64,000 bases of DNA from positions 806,001 through 870,000 of the forward strand of contig NZ_CP049263.1 in assembly GCF_003048615.2 (NCBI RefSeq), in the 5' to 3' direction. Below, piece after piece: positions 25,653 to 36,328 of this stretch (positions are counted from its first letter, which is position 1; every line of letters starts with the position of its first letter). The notes beneath the pieces are model-generated. The model did no database searches. It was not told where the DNA came from and worked only from the letters and a program-made list of their open reading frames with translations. Position numbers and translations under genes: made by a program. Source of the stretch: Campylobacter concisus. GTDB lineage: Bacteria; Campylobacterota; Campylobacteria; Campylobacterales; Campylobacteraceae.

Positions 25653-26731
25653 AAATAGAAGCAAATACCCTCCAAGAGGCATTTCAAAAGGCGGCCGAGC
25701 AGCTTAACTGTTCAGTCACTGAGCTTGATATAAAGGTCTTGCAACACCCAAGTGGCGGAATTTTTGGATTTTTTAAAAAGACAGCGATCATTGAGGCAAA
25801 TTTAGAAAATCAGCCAAAACCACAGCATAAACCAAAGAATGATAGAAATTTTGCTAAAAAAAGTGATGAAAACGAGCCTGCAAAAGAAGAGAAAAAACAG
25901 GGCAAAAAACACGATCATAATGATAAAAAGCGAAATCCTAAAAAGCATAAAGATGAGAAAAATGAGGCTAAGTCTGAGCAAAAAGAGCATAAAAATGAAA
26001 AGCCAAATTTAAGCGAGAAAAACTCAGCTCTTGCTAAAGATGCCTTTGCTGAAAAGGGCGAAAAAGAGGCTGAAGAGCCAGGATATGTCATAAAAAGACT
26101 TGATGAGCCAAAAGAGCAAAAAGAGACTAAAGTGGCAAAAGAGCCACAAACTAGCAAAAGTGCTCCTAAAAATATCCTAGATACTTCAATTATCGAAAAT
26201 TTCAACCATACAGATGAAGAGAGCGCGCCTCAAGCTTTACCAAAAGAGAAAAAAGAGAAGGTTGTAATCGACTTTGATAAAATTTTGCCTGAGATAAAAG
26301 AGGGCATGACGCGTCTTTTTAAAGCAAGCTGCTTTGAGATAGACAAGGTAGAAGTTAGTAAATTTAACGATGAGACCGTGCTTATCGAGCTAGACGGTGC
26401 TGACGCGGCGCTACTTATCGGCAAAGAGGGTTATAGATATAAAGCGATCTCTTATATGCTCTATAACTGGCTAAATTCAAAATACAACCTCGCTATCCGC
26501 CTTGAGATCGCGCAATTTTTGCAAAATCAAGAAGCGATGATGGATCAATATCTAAATGGTGTGATCGAGCGTGTGCAAAATAGCGGTAGAGCTCAAACAA
26601 AGCCACTTGATGGAGTTTTGGTTAAGATCGCGCTTGAGAAGCTTAGAGAGAAATTCCCAGATAAATATGTCGGCATAAAAAGTGGCAATGACGGCAAATT
26701 TGTCGTCGTAAATGACTTTTTTAAAAAATGA
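25649..26731 (+). CDS. Jag/KhpB-type RNA-binding protein
   Basis: Cytoplasmic RNA-binding protein usually encoded beside yidC. The N-terminal Jag_N domain (1-50) includes [17 protein letters not shown] long lysine- and glutamate-rich linker occupies roughly 52-195 and is likely disordered. A KH-type domain follows around 205-290, with [19 protein letters not shown], and then an R3H-like end. At 360 residues it is long, mainly because of the linker. ATGA overlaps link it to yidC upstream and mnmE downstream. Confidence 0.88.
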   Translation: MKIEANTLQEAFQKAAEQLNCSVTELDIKVLQHPSGGIFGFFKKTAIIEANLENQPKPQHKPKNDRNFAKKSDENEPAKEEKKQGKKHDHNDKKRNPKKHKDEKNEAKSEQKEHKNEKPNLSEKNSALAKDAFAEKGEKEAEEPGYVIKRLDEPKEQKETKVAKEPQTSKSAPKNILDTSIIENFNHTDEESAPQALPKEKKEKVVIDFDKILPEIKEGMTRLFKASCFEIDKVEVSKFNDETVLIELDGADAALLIGKEGYRYKAISYMLYNWLNSKYNLAIRLEIAQFLQNQEAMMDQYLNGVIERVQNSGRAQTKPLDGVLVKIALEKLREKFPDKYVGIKSGNDGKFVVVNDFFKK

Positions 26732-28053
26732 GTGAAACTATCGCAGCCCTTGCCACAGCTTATGGCATCGGCTCAGTTTCTATCGTAAGGCTTAGTGGCA
26801 AGGACGCCCTGACCACTTCTTTAAAACTACTTAAACTTTCAAATTTAGAGCCAAGATACGCAAAACTAGCCAAAATTTACTCCCTTGATGATGAAATTTT
26901 AGACGAGGGCATCGTTATATATTTTAAAGCCCCAGCAAGCTTTACTGGTGAGGATATCGTCGAGTTTCAAACCCATGGCGGCGTGATGGTGAGTGAGAGA
27001 ATTTTAAATGAGCTAATAAGAGCTGGCGCTAGGCTTGCAATGCCTGGCGAGTTTAGCAAGCGAGCATTTTTAAATGGCAAGATGGATCTAGCAAAGGCTG
27101 AGGCGATGCAAGGGCTCATCACTTCAAAAAGTGAGATCGCTGCTAAAATTTTAACGCGCCAAATGCAAGGCGATCTTAGCAAATTTGTAGGCGAGATCAG
27201 GGGCGAAGTGGTCAAAACTCTTGCTTTTGTTGAGACGATGATTGACTACGCTGATGATGATCTGCCTGCAAATTTGCTAGAGCAGACAAAAGATATGCTT
27301 TTAAAAAATAGCGAGAAATTAGAGCGCATAGTCACTCTTAGCGAGCAAAGAATGGGGCTGATAGATGGCTTTAAAATCGCTATCGTTGGCAAGCCAAATG
27401 TTGGCAAAAGCTCTATCTTAAACTCATTTTTGGCATACGAAAGAGCGATCGTTAGCGACGAAGCGGGCACAACTAGAGATAGGATAGAAGAAAATTTTAA
27501 GATAGGCTCGCATCTAGTTCGCATAATAGACACCGCAGGCATCAGAAAAGATGCTGGAAAGATCGAGCAAATCGGCATAAACTACTCAATCTCTGCCATA
27601 AACGAGGCCGACATCATCCTAGCTGTCTTTGATGGCTCATCTTTAAGCGACGAGCAAGATAAAGAGATAATAAAGCTCGTTTCTAACTCAAACAAAAAAG
27701 CCTTTTTTATCCTAAACAAAAGCGATCTTGAGTTTAAATTTGACATAGAGCTAGAGGGCGCTATCAAAATTTCTGCAAAAACTGATACAAGCGTAGTTTT
27801 AAAAGAGCTTGAGGGCTATCTCAAGACGCAAGACACCGACGAGATCATGCTAAGCTCAAACCGCCAAATTTTAAGCTGCAAAGAGGCGAGCGAGGCTTTA
27901 AAAAGAGCATTTTTAAGACTAAGTGAAGAGGAGCTAGAAATTTTTGCTTATGAGCTAAATACCGCGATAAAGGCGCTTGCAAGCATCACAAAACCATTTG
28001 AGAGAAGCGAAATTTTAGACGAGATGTTTAGCCATTTTTGTTTAGGAAAATGA
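26728..28053 (+). CDS. mnmE: tRNA modification GTPase MnmE
   Basis: Works with MnmG to install the 5-carboxymethylaminomethyl group at U34 of certain tRNAs. The N-terminal folate-binding domain carries [16 protein letters not shown]. The G domain starts near residue 217 with G1 GKPNVGKSS (221-229), DTAG and NKSD motifs. The protein ends CLGK, equivalent to the catalytic C-(I/L)-GK motif. Length 441 residues is normal. Last gene of the rpmH operon. Confidence 0.96.
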   Translation: MSETIAALATAYGIGSVSIVRLSGKDALTTSLKLLKLSNLEPRYAKLAKIYSLDDEILDEGIVIYFKAPASFTGEDIVEFQTHGGVMVSERILNELIRAGARLAMPGEFSKRAFLNGKMDLAKAEAMQGLITSKSEIAAKILTRQMQGDLSKFVGEIRGEVVKTLAFVETMIDYADDDLPANLLEQTKDMLLKNSEKLERIVTLSEQRMGLIDGFKIAIVGKPNVGKSSILNSFLAYERAIVSDEAGTTRDRIEENFKIGSHLVRIIDTAGIRKDAGKIEQIGINYSISAINEADIILAVFDGSSLSDEQDKEIIKLVSNSNKKAFFILNKSDLEFKFDIELEGAIKISAKTDTSVVLKELEGYLKTQDTDEIMLSSNRQILSCKEASEALKRAFLRLSEEELEIFAYELNTAIKALASITKPFERSEILDEMFSHFCLGK

Positions 28054-28095
28054 TACTTTTTTTGGCTAAAATCTGCGCTTTTTAAGGGAGAGAAT

Positions 28096-28677
28096 ATGAA
28101 AATTTTACTTATAAATGGTGGCAAAAAATTTGCTCATTCAGATGGTAGGCTCAATCAAACACTTCACGATCTCGCAAGCGAAAAACTAGCAAAAATGGGT
28201 CACGAGGTAAAGCAAACAACAATAGATCAAGGCTATGATATCGAGGCTGAAGTTGAGAAATTTCTCTGGATGGACGCCGTAGTTTGGCAGATGCCAGCTT
28301 GGTGGATGGGCGAGCCTTGGATAGTGAAAAAATATATCGACGAGGTCTTTACAGCAGGACACGGCAAGCTTTATACGAGTGATGGCAGGCATAGGATAGA
28401 TCCAGCCAAAAACTACGGCAAAGGCGGCTTGCTAAATGGCAAGAAATTTATGCTAAGCCTTACTTGGAATGCCCCAGCTGAGGCATTTAGCGATCCAAAT
28501 GAGTTTTTTGAGGCACGTGGCGTTGATGGAGTTTATTTTCATTTTAGAAAGGCAAATGAATTTATGGGCTTAAAGTCGCTTCCGCACTTTATCTGCTGCG
28601 ATGTTATCAAGATGCCAGACGTGCCAAGATACCTAAAAGAGTATGAGGCGCATCTTGAAAAAGTTTTCAAAGCGTAA
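28096..28677 (+). CDS. mdaB: NAD(P)H quinone oxidoreductase, MdaB family
   Basis: Flavodoxin-fold FAD enzyme reducing quinones, linked to oxidative stress resistance in Helicobacter. Features include the opening strand MKILLINGGKKFAHSDGRLN, the WQMPAWWMGEPWIVKKYIDE segment near residues 64-83, and FTAGHGKLYTSDGR. The length of 193 residues matches MdaB. It has its own AGGGAGAG site and follows mnmE by 42 bases. Cytoplasmic. Confidence 0.9.
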   Translation: MKILLINGGKKFAHSDGRLNQTLHDLASEKLAKMGHEVKQTTIDQGYDIEAEVEKFLWMDAVVWQMPAWWMGEPWIVKKYIDEVFTAGHGKLYTSDGRHRIDPAKNYGKGGLLNGKKFMLSLTWNAPAEAFSDPNEFFEARGVDGVYFHFRKANEFMGLKSLPHFICCDVIKMPDVPRYLKEYEAHLEKVFKA

Positions 28678-28752
28678 AAAACAAATTTCTACCGCTCTTT
28701 AGCCATTTGCGCTAGAGGGCATTTAAATTTATATCTATTTTGGTTGGGGAAA

Positions 28753-29472
28753 ATGAGGACAAAATTTCTATTTTTAGCTGCAGTTATATTTTTTGCAGGG
28801 TGCGCTGGCAAGCAAATTTTAAAGCTAAGCGATGAGGCAAATTTACTCTATCTTGAAAATAACGAAACCTTGCACGAGATGAAATTTTATAAGCTGCAAA
28901 ACAGCCTAGATGACTTTAATAAATTTGCAAACATTGTCGGTAAGGCTGAGATAAAAGCAGCCAGCACAAATGCAGAATTTAGTGCTCTTGGCGATCTCAT
29001 GCAAGGCAGCGAAGCAGACAAAATGGTGCTTGTTAAAAATTTGGGCACAAATCATGAGCTCATCTTGTCAAATGCTAGTGACATAGAGGAGCTAGCAAAT
29101 GCAAAAAATATCAAATTTTATGAAATTTCAAATGGCGCTATCAAAAGCGTAGTTTATAGCACAAAAAGCATGCCAGTTTGCGAAGCTTTTGCAGGTGGCA
29201 AAGAGGTGATAAAAGTAAAAAGCGTGACAAATCACCCTTTGAAAAATGGCTTTTTTGCGGTGATCTTAAACTCAGATATATCTAAAGATCAAGGCTTTTT
29301 TCTAAGAGAGACGAGCTATTATTTCAACCTTTCAAGCGAAGATGAAGAGAAGATTAAGGCTGATACGCTAACGCAAAATTTTTATAAAACATTTATCGAA
29401 AGCGACCTCGTAAAACAAGGCGAAATTCTCTCAAATGTGCTTTGTTTTAGTAAATTTCAAAAGGCTTTTTAG
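28753..29472 (+). CDS. Putative lipoprotein of unknown function
   Basis: A 239-residue exported lipoprotein with the lipobox FAGC, Cys about residue 18. ATG at 28753 is preferred over the in-frame TTG at 28744 because the TGGGGA sequence between them acts as the ribosome site. The mature part is mixed helix and strand with no recognised domain. Two further cysteines occur at PVCEAF and NVLCF. It lies upstream of purL with about 56 bases between, so it may be a separate transcript. Confidence 0.75.
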   Translation: MRTKFLFLAAVIFFAGCAGKQILKLSDEANLLYLENNETLHEMKFYKLQNSLDDFNKFANIVGKAEIKAASTNAEFSALGDLMQGSEADKMVLVKNLGTNHELILSNASDIEELANAKNIKFYEISNGAIKSVVYSTKSMPVCEAFAGGKEVIKVKSVTNHPLKNGFFAVILNSDISKDQGFFLRETSYYFNLSSEDEEKIKADTLTQNFYKTFIESDLVKQGEILSNVLCFSKFQKAF

Positions 29473-29528
29473 TAACTTTTTATAAGCAAGGTTGTAAAAT
29501 AGCTTAAAATTCTTAAAAGGTTACATCA

Positions 29529-31718
29529 ATGGATAAAGCTACCATACAAGCACATAAAATCAGCGACGAAGAGTATGAAGAGATCTTAAAAATTTTAGGC
29601 CGTGAGCCAAATTTACTAGAGCTTGGCATATTTTCAGCGATGTGGAGCGAGCACTGCAGCTACAAATCAAGCAAAAAATACCTAAACGGCTTTCCGACAA
29701 AGGCGCCTTGGGTCATCCAAGGACCTGGCGAAAATGCTGGCGTCATCGACGTTGGTGACGGGGTTGCGGCTGTGTTTAAGATGGAGAGTCACAACCACCC
29801 AAGCTTTATCGAGCCGTTTCAGGGCGCTGCAACTGGCGTTGGTGGAATTTTAAGAGATGTCTTTACGATGGGCGCAAGAGTCGTTGCGAACATGAACTCA
29901 CTTCGTTTTGGCGAGATAAGAGGTGAGAGCGAGCTAGCCAAAAAGCATAGATATTTGCTAAAAGGAAGTGTGGCTGGTATCGGACACTATGGCAACTGCA
30001 TGGGCATCCCAACGATCGGCGGCGAAACTACATTTGATCCTAGCTTTAATGGCAATATCCTAATCAACGCTTTCGCGCTTGGACTTTGCAAAAGTGATGA
30101 AATTTTCTACGGCAAGGCTGAAGGCGTGGGCAATCCAGTTATTTACGTGGGCTCAAAGACCGGCAGAGACGGACTTGGTGGCGCTGTGATGGCGAGCGAT
30201 AGCTTTAACGACGAAAATAAATCACTTCGCCCAACGGTGCAAGTAGGCGACCCATTTGCTGAGAAACTGCTCATGGAGGCGTGCTTGGAGCTCTTTAAAA
30301 AAGACTACATCATCGGCATCCAAGATATGGGCGCAGCAGGACTTACAAGCTCTAGCTTTGAGATGGCTGGCAGAAGTGGCAGCGGTATGAAGATGTATTT
30401 AGAGCGCGTACCGATGCGCGAAGTTGGCATGACGCCTTATGAGCTAATGCTAAGCGAGTCTCAAGAGCGTATGCTAATATGCGCAAAAAAAGGCTATGAG
30501 CAAAAGGTACTTGAAATTTTTAGAAAGTGGGACCTTGACGCTGAGATCATCGGTGAGGTCACAAGTAGCGGTGTGATGCAGCTTTACTGGCACGGCGAGC
30601 TTGCAGGTGAAATCCCTATTGGCCCACTTAGCGAGGCAGCTCCGGTGCTTGATCGTCCAGTCGCACGTCCAAAATACCTTGATGAGATAGCAAATTTAAA
30701 AATTCAAAACAATGTCGATAACAAAACTGCATTTTTCAAGCTTTTAAAAGAGCCTGAAGTGCTAAATAAAAGCTTCATCTACGATCAATATGACGCAAAT
30801 ATCCAGACAAATACGATAAAACAGCCAGGTCACTTAGGCGCTGCAAGTATCAGAGTAAAAGGCACTAAAAAGGCCGTCTCTATGGCTGCTCAGTGCGATC
30901 CAAGAGCAAATTTCGTTGATCCAAAAATAGGCGCTGCAAGAGCTGTCGCTGCAGCTGGTAGAAAGGTAGCGATGAGCGGCGCTGTGCCACTTGCGATAAC
31001 TGACTGCCTAAACTACGGCAACCCGCAAAATCCAGAGGTTATGTGGCAGTTTAAAGAGGGATGTGAAGGCATAAAAGAGGCTTGCCGTGAGCTAAATACG
31101 CCAGTTGTTAGTGGCAATGTGAGCCTTTATAACGACACTGACGGCGTAAGCGTCTATCCAACTCCAGCCATCGTCACGGTTGGTGTAAATGAAGATGCAA
31201 ATTTAAACCTAAAAAGCACATTTTTAAGCGAGGGCAGGGCGATTTACTTGCTTGGCGAGACAAGCGGTGAATTTGCAGCTTCGCTTTACGCAAAGGCTCT
31301 ATTTAACGTGGTTGGCGGCAAGCTAAAAGAGGTTGATTATAAAGCTGAGCGAGCCCTTTGGGACCTAGTAATCGAGGCAAATAAAGAGCAAATTTTAGAG
31401 TTTGCAAATAGCGTAGGCGTGGGCGGTCTTGCTATCACGCTGGTAAAAATGGCTAGCATCTCAAACATCGGCGTAAAATGTGAAGTTAAATTTAAAGAGC
31501 CAAATTTTATCTTTGATGAGAGCTTTTCAAGAGCGGTTGTGGGCGTGAAAGACGAGGCTAAATTTGAAGCGCTTGCGACTAAATTTGGTGTGAAATTTGA
31601 GAAGATCGGCGTTAGTGGAGGCAAGAGATTTAAGCTAAATGAGATAGATGAGAGCTTAGAGGACGTAAGAGAAATTTATCTAAATGAGTTTGCAAAAATC
31701 GTAAAAAAGGAGGACTAA
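29529..31718 (+). CDS. purL: Phosphoribosylformylglycinamidine synthase subunit PurL
   Basis: Catalyses the fourth step of purine synthesis together with PurQ and PurS. At 729 residues it is the small multisubunit form, not the ~1300-residue fused enzyme. Conserved features include [12 protein letters not shown] near residue 38, [11 protein letters not shown] near 86, and [10 protein letters not shown]. Two AIRS-like halves are evident. It is followed three bases later by the ClpP-fold protein gene, so purL shares a transcript with proteins unrelated to purine synthesis. Confidence 0.96.
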   Translation: MDKATIQAHKISDEEYEEILKILGREPNLLELGIFSAMWSEHCSYKSSKKYLNGFPTKAPWVIQGPGENAGVIDVGDGVAAVFKMESHNHPSFIEPFQGAATGVGGILRDVFTMGARVVANMNSLRFGEIRGESELAKKHRYLLKGSVAGIGHYGNCMGIPTIGGETTFDPSFNGNILINAFALGLCKSDEIFYGKAEGVGNPVIYVGSKTGRDGLGGAVMASDSFNDENKSLRPTVQVGDPFAEKLLMEACLELFKKDYIIGIQDMGAAGLTSSSFEMAGRSGSGMKMYLERVPMREVGMTPYELMLSESQERMLICAKKGYEQKVLEIFRKWDLDAEIIGEVTSSGVMQLYWHGELAGEIPIGPLSEAAPVLDRPVARPKYLDEIANLKIQNNVDNKTAFFKLLKEPEVLNKSFIYDQYDANIQTNTIKQPGHLGAASIRVKGTKKAVSMAAQCDPRANFVDPKIGAARAVAAAGRKVAMSGAVPLAITDCLNYGNPQNPEVMWQFKEGCEGIKEACRELNTPVVSGNVSLYNDTDGVSVYPTPAIVTVGVNEDANLNLKSTFLSEGRAIYLLGETSGEFAASLYAKALFNVVGGKLKEVDYKAERALWDLVIEANKEQILEFANSVGVGGLAITLVKMASISNIGVKCEVKFKEPNFIFDESFSRAVVGVKDEAKFEALATKFGVKFEKIGVSGGKRFKLNEIDESLEDVREIYLNEFAKIVKKED

Positions 31719-31721
31719 GAG

Positions 31722-32771
31722 ATGTTTTCTAAAAAGGAAAAAGTAAGCGGAGAAAAGGAAGTAGAGCAAAACGAGAAAAAGGGCGTGGCAAAACCGCCAG
31801 TGCTCTTTAGCGATACTCAAAATTTGATAAGTACGATCGAAAAAAGGCTAAATGCCCCTTTGATAACCTACTACAACTCAAACGCTGGTAATGTCTGCGG
31901 CAACGACGCAAGCGCAATGTATGAAATTTTAAAGGGTAAAAAGATAGACACTGCCTATCTTTTCATAAAAAGTGATGGCGGAAGCGGTATAGCCGCACTT
32001 AGGATCATTAGCACCCTTAGAAACTACTGCAAAAATTTAATAGCACTGATCCCATCAAACTGCGCTTCAGCTGCTACTATGATGGCGCTTGGCGCAAATG
32101 AGATCGTGATGGGCCCGCTTGCCTATCTAACGCCAGTTGATACATCGCTCAAGCACGAGCTAAGCCCTACAAACAAGGGCAACGAGCTAGTTAGTGTCTC
32201 TATGGACGAGCTTAGCCGTGTAGTCAAGCTCTGGAAAGAGCAGGACAAGGATAGACCAAACGACACAAACCCCTATAACTCGCTATATGAGTATATCCAT
32301 CCGCTAGTTTTTGGTGCGGTTGATCGTGCTAGCTCGCTTTCGCTTAAAATTTGCTCTGAGCTACTTAGATATCACATAGATGATGATAAAAAGATCGTTG
32401 AAATTTCAGAGCGTCTAAACGCAGACTATCCAGCGCACGAGTATCCGATACTCTTTCGTGAGGCGCAGGAGATCGGTCTGCATGTCAAGAAAATGGACGA
32501 TGATCTAAACGAGATGCTTCAGGAGCTAACGCTACTTTACTCAGAGATGGGACAGCGAGCCTTTACTGACTACGATGAGAACAGCTATCACGATAACAAC
32601 ATCGCAAACATCATCGAGACAAACGGCAAGCAAATTTACTATCAGATCGATAAAGACTGGTTTTATCGTCCTGAGGAGCGCCGCTGGAACGTGATGAACG
32701 ACGAGAGCTCATGGCGCAAAAATGAGCTAGTAAATGGCAAGATAAAAAATACAATCTATCACTTGTGGTAA
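31722..32771 (+). CDS. Putative SDH_sah-type serine protease (ClpP/crotonase fold)
   Basis: A 349-residue soluble protein resembling serine dehydrogenase proteinases and membrane-independent SppA relatives. AYLFIKSDGGSGIAALRII near residues 76-94 forms the oxyanion-type turn. The candidate nucleophile is Ser116 in NCASAATMMALGANEIVMG. The first ~25 residues are charged and probably disordered. GGAGG lies close before the start. It sits between purL and the TerB/J-domain protein gene. Protease activity is inferred from fold-level resemblance only. Confidence 0.65.
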   Translation: MFSKKEKVSGEKEVEQNEKKGVAKPPVLFSDTQNLISTIEKRLNAPLITYYNSNAGNVCGNDASAMYEILKGKKIDTAYLFIKSDGGSGIAALRIISTLRNYCKNLIALIPSNCASAATMMALGANEIVMGPLAYLTPVDTSLKHELSPTNKGNELVSVSMDELSRVVKLWKEQDKDRPNDTNPYNSLYEYIHPLVFGAVDRASSLSLKICSELLRYHIDDDKKIVEISERLNADYPAHEYPILFREAQEIGLHVKKMDDDLNEMLQELTLLYSEMGQRAFTDYDENSYHDNNIANIIETNGKQIYYQIDKDWFYRPEERRWNVMNDESSWRKNELVNGKIKNTIYHLW

Positions 32772-32772
32772 T

Positions 32773-33507
32773 ATGTCTGGAGTCCTGTTTTTACTGATAT
32801 TAGGCGGTGCGATATTTTTATTTATGAATGTCCAAGCAGGTAGTAACCGCAAGAAACAAGCAAATGTAGATGAGGCTAAATTTCTAGTCTCACTGCTTGC
32901 AAAAGTCGCTAAAAGTGACGGCAGAGTTAGCGAGCTAGAGGCTAGGCTGATCACTCAAGTGCTTGATGATCTAAGCCAGAAAGTTAGCGGTGTTAGCGGC
33001 GTGCGTGAGTATCTAAAAGAGGTCTATAAGAGCCAAAAAGAAAATGTAGATAACGCCTATGAAACCGCCAGAAACTACAAGCGCGCGTTTAATCTAAACT
33101 ACAATACCTGCGTGGCTAGGCTCACTTTTTTTCTAAATTTAGCCTATATAGACGGAGAATTTAACAAAAGCGAGCAAGATGTTATAAGAAATATCGCTTA
33201 TGGATTTGGCATCGACAAAGAGACGCTTGATGAGATAATCTATAAATTTGATAGCTTCTATGGCTCAAGATTTGGAGCGGATCACGATGAGATGAGCCAA
33301 GAAAACGATGCATTTGAGGTTTTAGGACTTAGCAAAAATGCAAGCCTTGATGAGGTAAAGGCTCGCTACAAAGAGCTTGTGAGGCAGTATCACCCTGACA
33401 TTTTGATGGGCAGGGGCGAGAGTAAAGAGATGATAGAGCGCTCTACTAAGAAGCTTCAGGAGATAAATGAGGCTTATGGGCGATTAAAAGAGAAATTTGG
33501 AGTTTAG
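32773..33507 (+). CDS. TerB/DjlA-like J-domain membrane protein
   Basis: Predicted membrane-anchored Hsp70 co-chaperone. An N-terminal hydrophobic helix (about 3-18) is followed by a TerB-like helical domain (about 35-160). The C-terminal J domain (about 178-244) has the HPD motif at 207-209, needed to stimulate DnaK. This arrangement is that of DjlA. A DnaJ-like gene is also found between purL and purH in C. jejuni, so this one is the conserved member of the insert. It starts one base after the previous stop. Confidence 0.88.
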   Translation: MSGVLFLLILGGAIFLFMNVQAGSNRKKQANVDEAKFLVSLLAKVAKSDGRVSELEARLITQVLDDLSQKVSGVSGVREYLKEVYKSQKENVDNAYETARNYKRAFNLNYNTCVARLTFFLNLAYIDGEFNKSEQDVIRNIAYGFGIDKETLDEIIYKFDSFYGSRFGADHDEMSQENDAFEVLGLSKNASLDEVKARYKELVRQYHPDILMGRGESKEMIERSTKKLQEINEAYGRLKEKFGV

Positions 33508-34074
33508 ATGAAGAAATTTGTGATTTTGCTTTTGGCTGTGGCTGGCTTTTGCAGAGAGCTAAACGTAAGCGATCTTGATGGAAATGAGATCAAATTTGAG
33601 CTAAAAGATAGCACGCTTTTTGAAAATAGCAAAAAGATCGGCGAATATAATAAGACAAGCGCTGCTAGCATCATCCTAGCTGGCAGTGATGGTGTTGAGG
33701 CTGATTTTAAGGCAGTTAGAGCTAAAAATTTAAATGAGTTTAAAGAGTATATATTTTCAGATGAGGGCGGCATAAAGGTGGTGAAATTTAGCGCTAAAAG
33801 CCCGATCTGCAAGGCATTTAGTAAAAAAGAGGCTGTAAATTTAAGCGTGCTAAGTTCAAGCTATTTTGGTGGCAAACAAATTTCAAACTATGCCTTTAGT
33901 GTGGATATCGCAGGTGGCGAGTTTCAAAATTTAGTTAAAAAGAGCCACTTTGCAGTAAATGCTAGCGGCAAAAGTTTAGAAAAACTAGAAAACATAACAG
34001 AAGAAAATATCAAAAAAGACACAGCGATGGGGCTACTGGTGCTTGAAAAAGCGATGTGTTTGGCGGAGAAATAA
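33508..34074 (+). CDS. Exported protein of unknown function
   Basis: A 188-residue protein with a hydrophobic N-terminus (about residues 1-15) that looks like a signal peptide with cleavage near GFCREL. The Cys there could instead be a lipidation site. The middle contains FELKDSTLFENSKKIGEYN, which aligns with [15 protein letters not shown]-type sequence in the next gene. Cysteines at PICKAF and AMCLAEK are the only others. It starts directly after the J-domain gene. I do not recognise a family. Confidence 0.7.
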   Translation: MKKFVILLLAVAGFCRELNVSDLDGNEIKFELKDSTLFENSKKIGEYNKTSAASIILAGSDGVEADFKAVRAKNLNEFKEYIFSDEGGIKVVKFSAKSPICKAFSKKEAVNLSVLSSSYFGGKQISNYAFSVDIAGGEFQNLVKKSHFAVNASGKSLEKLENITEENIKKDTAMGLLVLEKAMCLAEK

Positions 34075-34092
34075 ATTTAAAAAGGAAGACAA

Positions 34093-34695
34093 ATGAAGGA
34101 AATTTTGTTAGCGGTTGTGATAGCGATAGGATTAAGCGGGTGTTTTGCTCCGCTAAAGCCTATGTATTTTAAGACGAAAGATAAGGTTGTCGAATATAGT
34201 TTTGACGACAAAGGTAAATTATATGAAGATGGAAAATTACTCGGAGACTACACTAATATCTCACGGGCAACACAGGTGTTGCTTAGAGATGATAGTGGCA
34301 AATCCTATGTGAATTTCAATGTTTATAAAACAAAAGGTGTGAAGTCGGCAACTATATATCTGTTTCAGCGAGGATCAGAATTTTCTACTATCATAACAAA
34401 GAGTAATGGCGATAGTATTTGTTACTCTTATATGGCAGGAGAGAATTTAGATATTAGTGGATTTGCAAGTGTTTATAATAAGCAAGATATACTTTTTTCA
34501 TACACTTTTGAGGGCACGTTATACAAAAAAGAGTCTAAAATGCAAAAAATTAATGAATTGTATGTTAGTAGAAGTTTCTTGGATGCTAATGGTGGCGAGG
34601 AAAAATCAAAAGTGATTAGAGGAGAGATAATCAAACTATATGCTTCTTATAAGCTAAAATTTATAAGAGATATTTTGAGTAAAGAGTGTAGATAA
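34093..34695 (+). CDS. Lipoprotein, diverged relative of the preceding exported protein
   Basis: A 200-residue lipoprotein with lipobox LSGC (Cys17). Its core, from about residue 34, follows the same pattern as the preceding protein: a strand, L(Y/F)E(D/N)..K..G(D/E)Y, then a second strand pair. This suggests an ancient tandem duplication. The codon use is more AT-rich than its neighbours (many TAT, AAT, AGA). GGAAGA precedes the ATG. The final residues include a single Cys near the end. Function unknown. Confidence 0.72.
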   Translation: MKEILLAVVIAIGLSGCFAPLKPMYFKTKDKVVEYSFDDKGKLYEDGKLLGDYTNISRATQVLLRDDSGKSYVNFNVYKTKGVKSATIYLFQRGSEFSTIITKSNGDSICYSYMAGENLDISGFASVYNKQDILFSYTFEGTLYKKESKMQKINELYVSRSFLDANGGEEKSKVIRGEIIKLYASYKLKFIRDILSKECR

Positions 34696-34718
34696 TAAAA
34701 TTTAATAAAGGAGAAAAA

Positions 34719-36251
34719 ATGAGAGCATTGCTTAGCGTTAGCGATAAAGAGGGCATTGTAGAGTTTGCAAAGGGGCTAGAAGAGCTTGGCTGGCAGATAC
34801 TTTCAACTGGTGGCACCTATAAACTTTTAAAGGCTGAGGGCGTCAAAGCCACTGAGGTTAGCGAATTTACGGCGTCACCTGAGATGTTTGAGGGCAGGGT
34901 AAAGACCCTTCATCCAAAGATACATGGTGGCATCTTGCACAAACGCGATGACGCTACACACGTGGCTCAGGCAAAGGAGTATGGCATCGAGGGCATCGAT
35001 CTAGTTTGCGTAAATTTATATCCATTTAAAGAGACTACGATTAGGACTGATGACTTTGCCGAGATCATCGAAAATATCGACATCGGCGGCCCAGCTATGG
35101 TAAGAAGTGCTGCTAAAAACTTTAAAGATGTGCTTATAGTCACAAGCATGCTTGATTATGATGAAATTTTAAAGCGCCTAAAAGAAAAAAGCGATGATTA
35201 CGAGTTTAGAAGATCGCTGATGATAAAGGCGTTCGAGCATACAGCAGCCTATGACAGCATGATCGCAAACTATATGAATGATAGATTTAATGGCGGTTTT
35301 GGCGATGCTAGATTTATTGTGGGAAGCAAGGTTTTTGACACTAGATACGGCGAAAATCCTCACCAAAAAGGCGCGCTTTATGAGTTTGATTATTTCTTCA
35401 CAAACAACTTTAGAGCCCTTAAAGGCGAGGCAAGTTTTAATAATATGACCGATATAAATGGCGCTTTAATGCTTGCAACTAGCTTTGATGACGCTCCGGC
35501 AGTGGCTATCATCAAGCACGCTAACCCTTGCGGCTTTGCGATAAAAGATACGCTGCTTGAGAGCTACGTGGCAGCGCTTAAGTGCGATCCGATCTCGGCA
35601 TACGGCGGTGTGGTGGCGATAAATGGCACGCTTGATGAGGAGCTAGCTAAAAAGATAAATGAAATTTATGTTGAAGTAATCATCGCTGCAAATGTCGATG
35701 ATGCCGCGCTTAAGGTGTTTGAGAGCAAAAAACGCATCAAAATTTTCACTCAGGATAATAAATTTTTAGTCCGCGCAAATGATAAATTTGACTTTAAGCA
35801 CATCGATGGTGGATTTGTATTTCAAGAAAGAGACTTCGTAAAAGACGAAGAGCTTGAAAATATGAAACAAATGAGCAAGAAATTTGCAACTGGCAGTGAG
35901 CTAAAAGACGCTCAGATCGCTTGGAAAGTGGCTGCACTAACAAAGAGTAACTGCGTAGTTTATGTAAAAGATGGCGCGATGGTGGCTATTGGCATGGGTA
36001 TGACTAGCCGTGTGGATGCTGCTCGTGCGGCCGTGGCAAAGGCAAAAGAGCTAAAGATCGATCTAAGTGGCTGCGTGCTTGCAAGCGAGGCGTTCTTCCC
36101 ATTTAGAGACAGCATCGACATCGCTAGCAAAGTCGGAGTAAAATGCGTCATCGAGCCAGGGGGTAGCATCAGAGATGATGAGGTGATAGAGGCTGCTGAC
36201 GAGCACGGCATGTCGCTATATTTCACCGGCGTTAGACACTTTTTACACTAA
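34719..36251 (+). CDS. purH: Bifunctional AICAR transformylase / IMP cyclohydrolase
   Basis: Performs the last two steps of IMP synthesis. The N-terminal cyclohydrolase (MGS-like) domain carries [10 protein letters not shown] and [13 protein letters not shown] near residues 27-76. The transformylase domain includes [10 protein letters not shown] near 267 and ends FTGVRHFLH. At 510 residues it is full length. AAAGGAG precedes the start. A strong terminator hairpin follows the stop, so this closes the purL-purH transcription unit. Confidence 0.96.
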   Translation: MRALLSVSDKEGIVEFAKGLEELGWQILSTGGTYKLLKAEGVKATEVSEFTASPEMFEGRVKTLHPKIHGGILHKRDDATHVAQAKEYGIEGIDLVCVNLYPFKETTIRTDDFAEIIENIDIGGPAMVRSAAKNFKDVLIVTSMLDYDEILKRLKEKSDDYEFRRSLMIKAFEHTAAYDSMIANYMNDRFNGGFGDARFIVGSKVFDTRYGENPHQKGALYEFDYFFTNNFRALKGEASFNNMTDINGALMLATSFDDAPAVAIIKHANPCGFAIKDTLLESYVAALKCDPISAYGGVVAINGTLDEELAKKINEIYVEVIIAANVDDAALKVFESKKRIKIFTQDNKFLVRANDKFDFKHIDGGFVFQERDFVKDEELENMKQMSKKFATGSELKDAQIAWKVAALTKSNCVVYVKDGAMVAIGMGMTSRVDAARAAVAKAKELKIDLSGCVLASEAFFPFRDSIDIASKVGVKCVIEPGGSIRDDEVIEAADEHGMSLYFTGVRHFLH

Positions 36252-36256
36252 AATTT

Positions 36257-36273
36257 AGGGGCACTTTGCCCCT
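36257..36273 (+). terminator. purH terminator hairpin
   Basis: Seven-base inverted repeat AGGGGCA / TGCCCCT with a three-base loop, six bases after the purH stop. The downstream sequence is only moderately T-rich. Confidence 0.65.
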
Positions 36274-36302
36274 TACTTCACACTTTATAACTTTAAATTT
36301 TA

Positions 36303-36308
36303 TATAAT
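36303..36308 (+). promoter_or_regulatory. sigma70 -10 box for msrAB
   Basis: Perfect TATAAT followed by CC, 21 bases before the msrAB start. Confidence 0.62.
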
Positions 36309-36328
36309 CCTTCAAAAAAGGAGCTCAC

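Noticed and set aside
23300-28053. Replication origin near rpmH-rnpA-yidC
   Set aside because: This cluster lies near oriC in many bacteria, but I see no dnaA, dnaN or DnaA-box cluster here.
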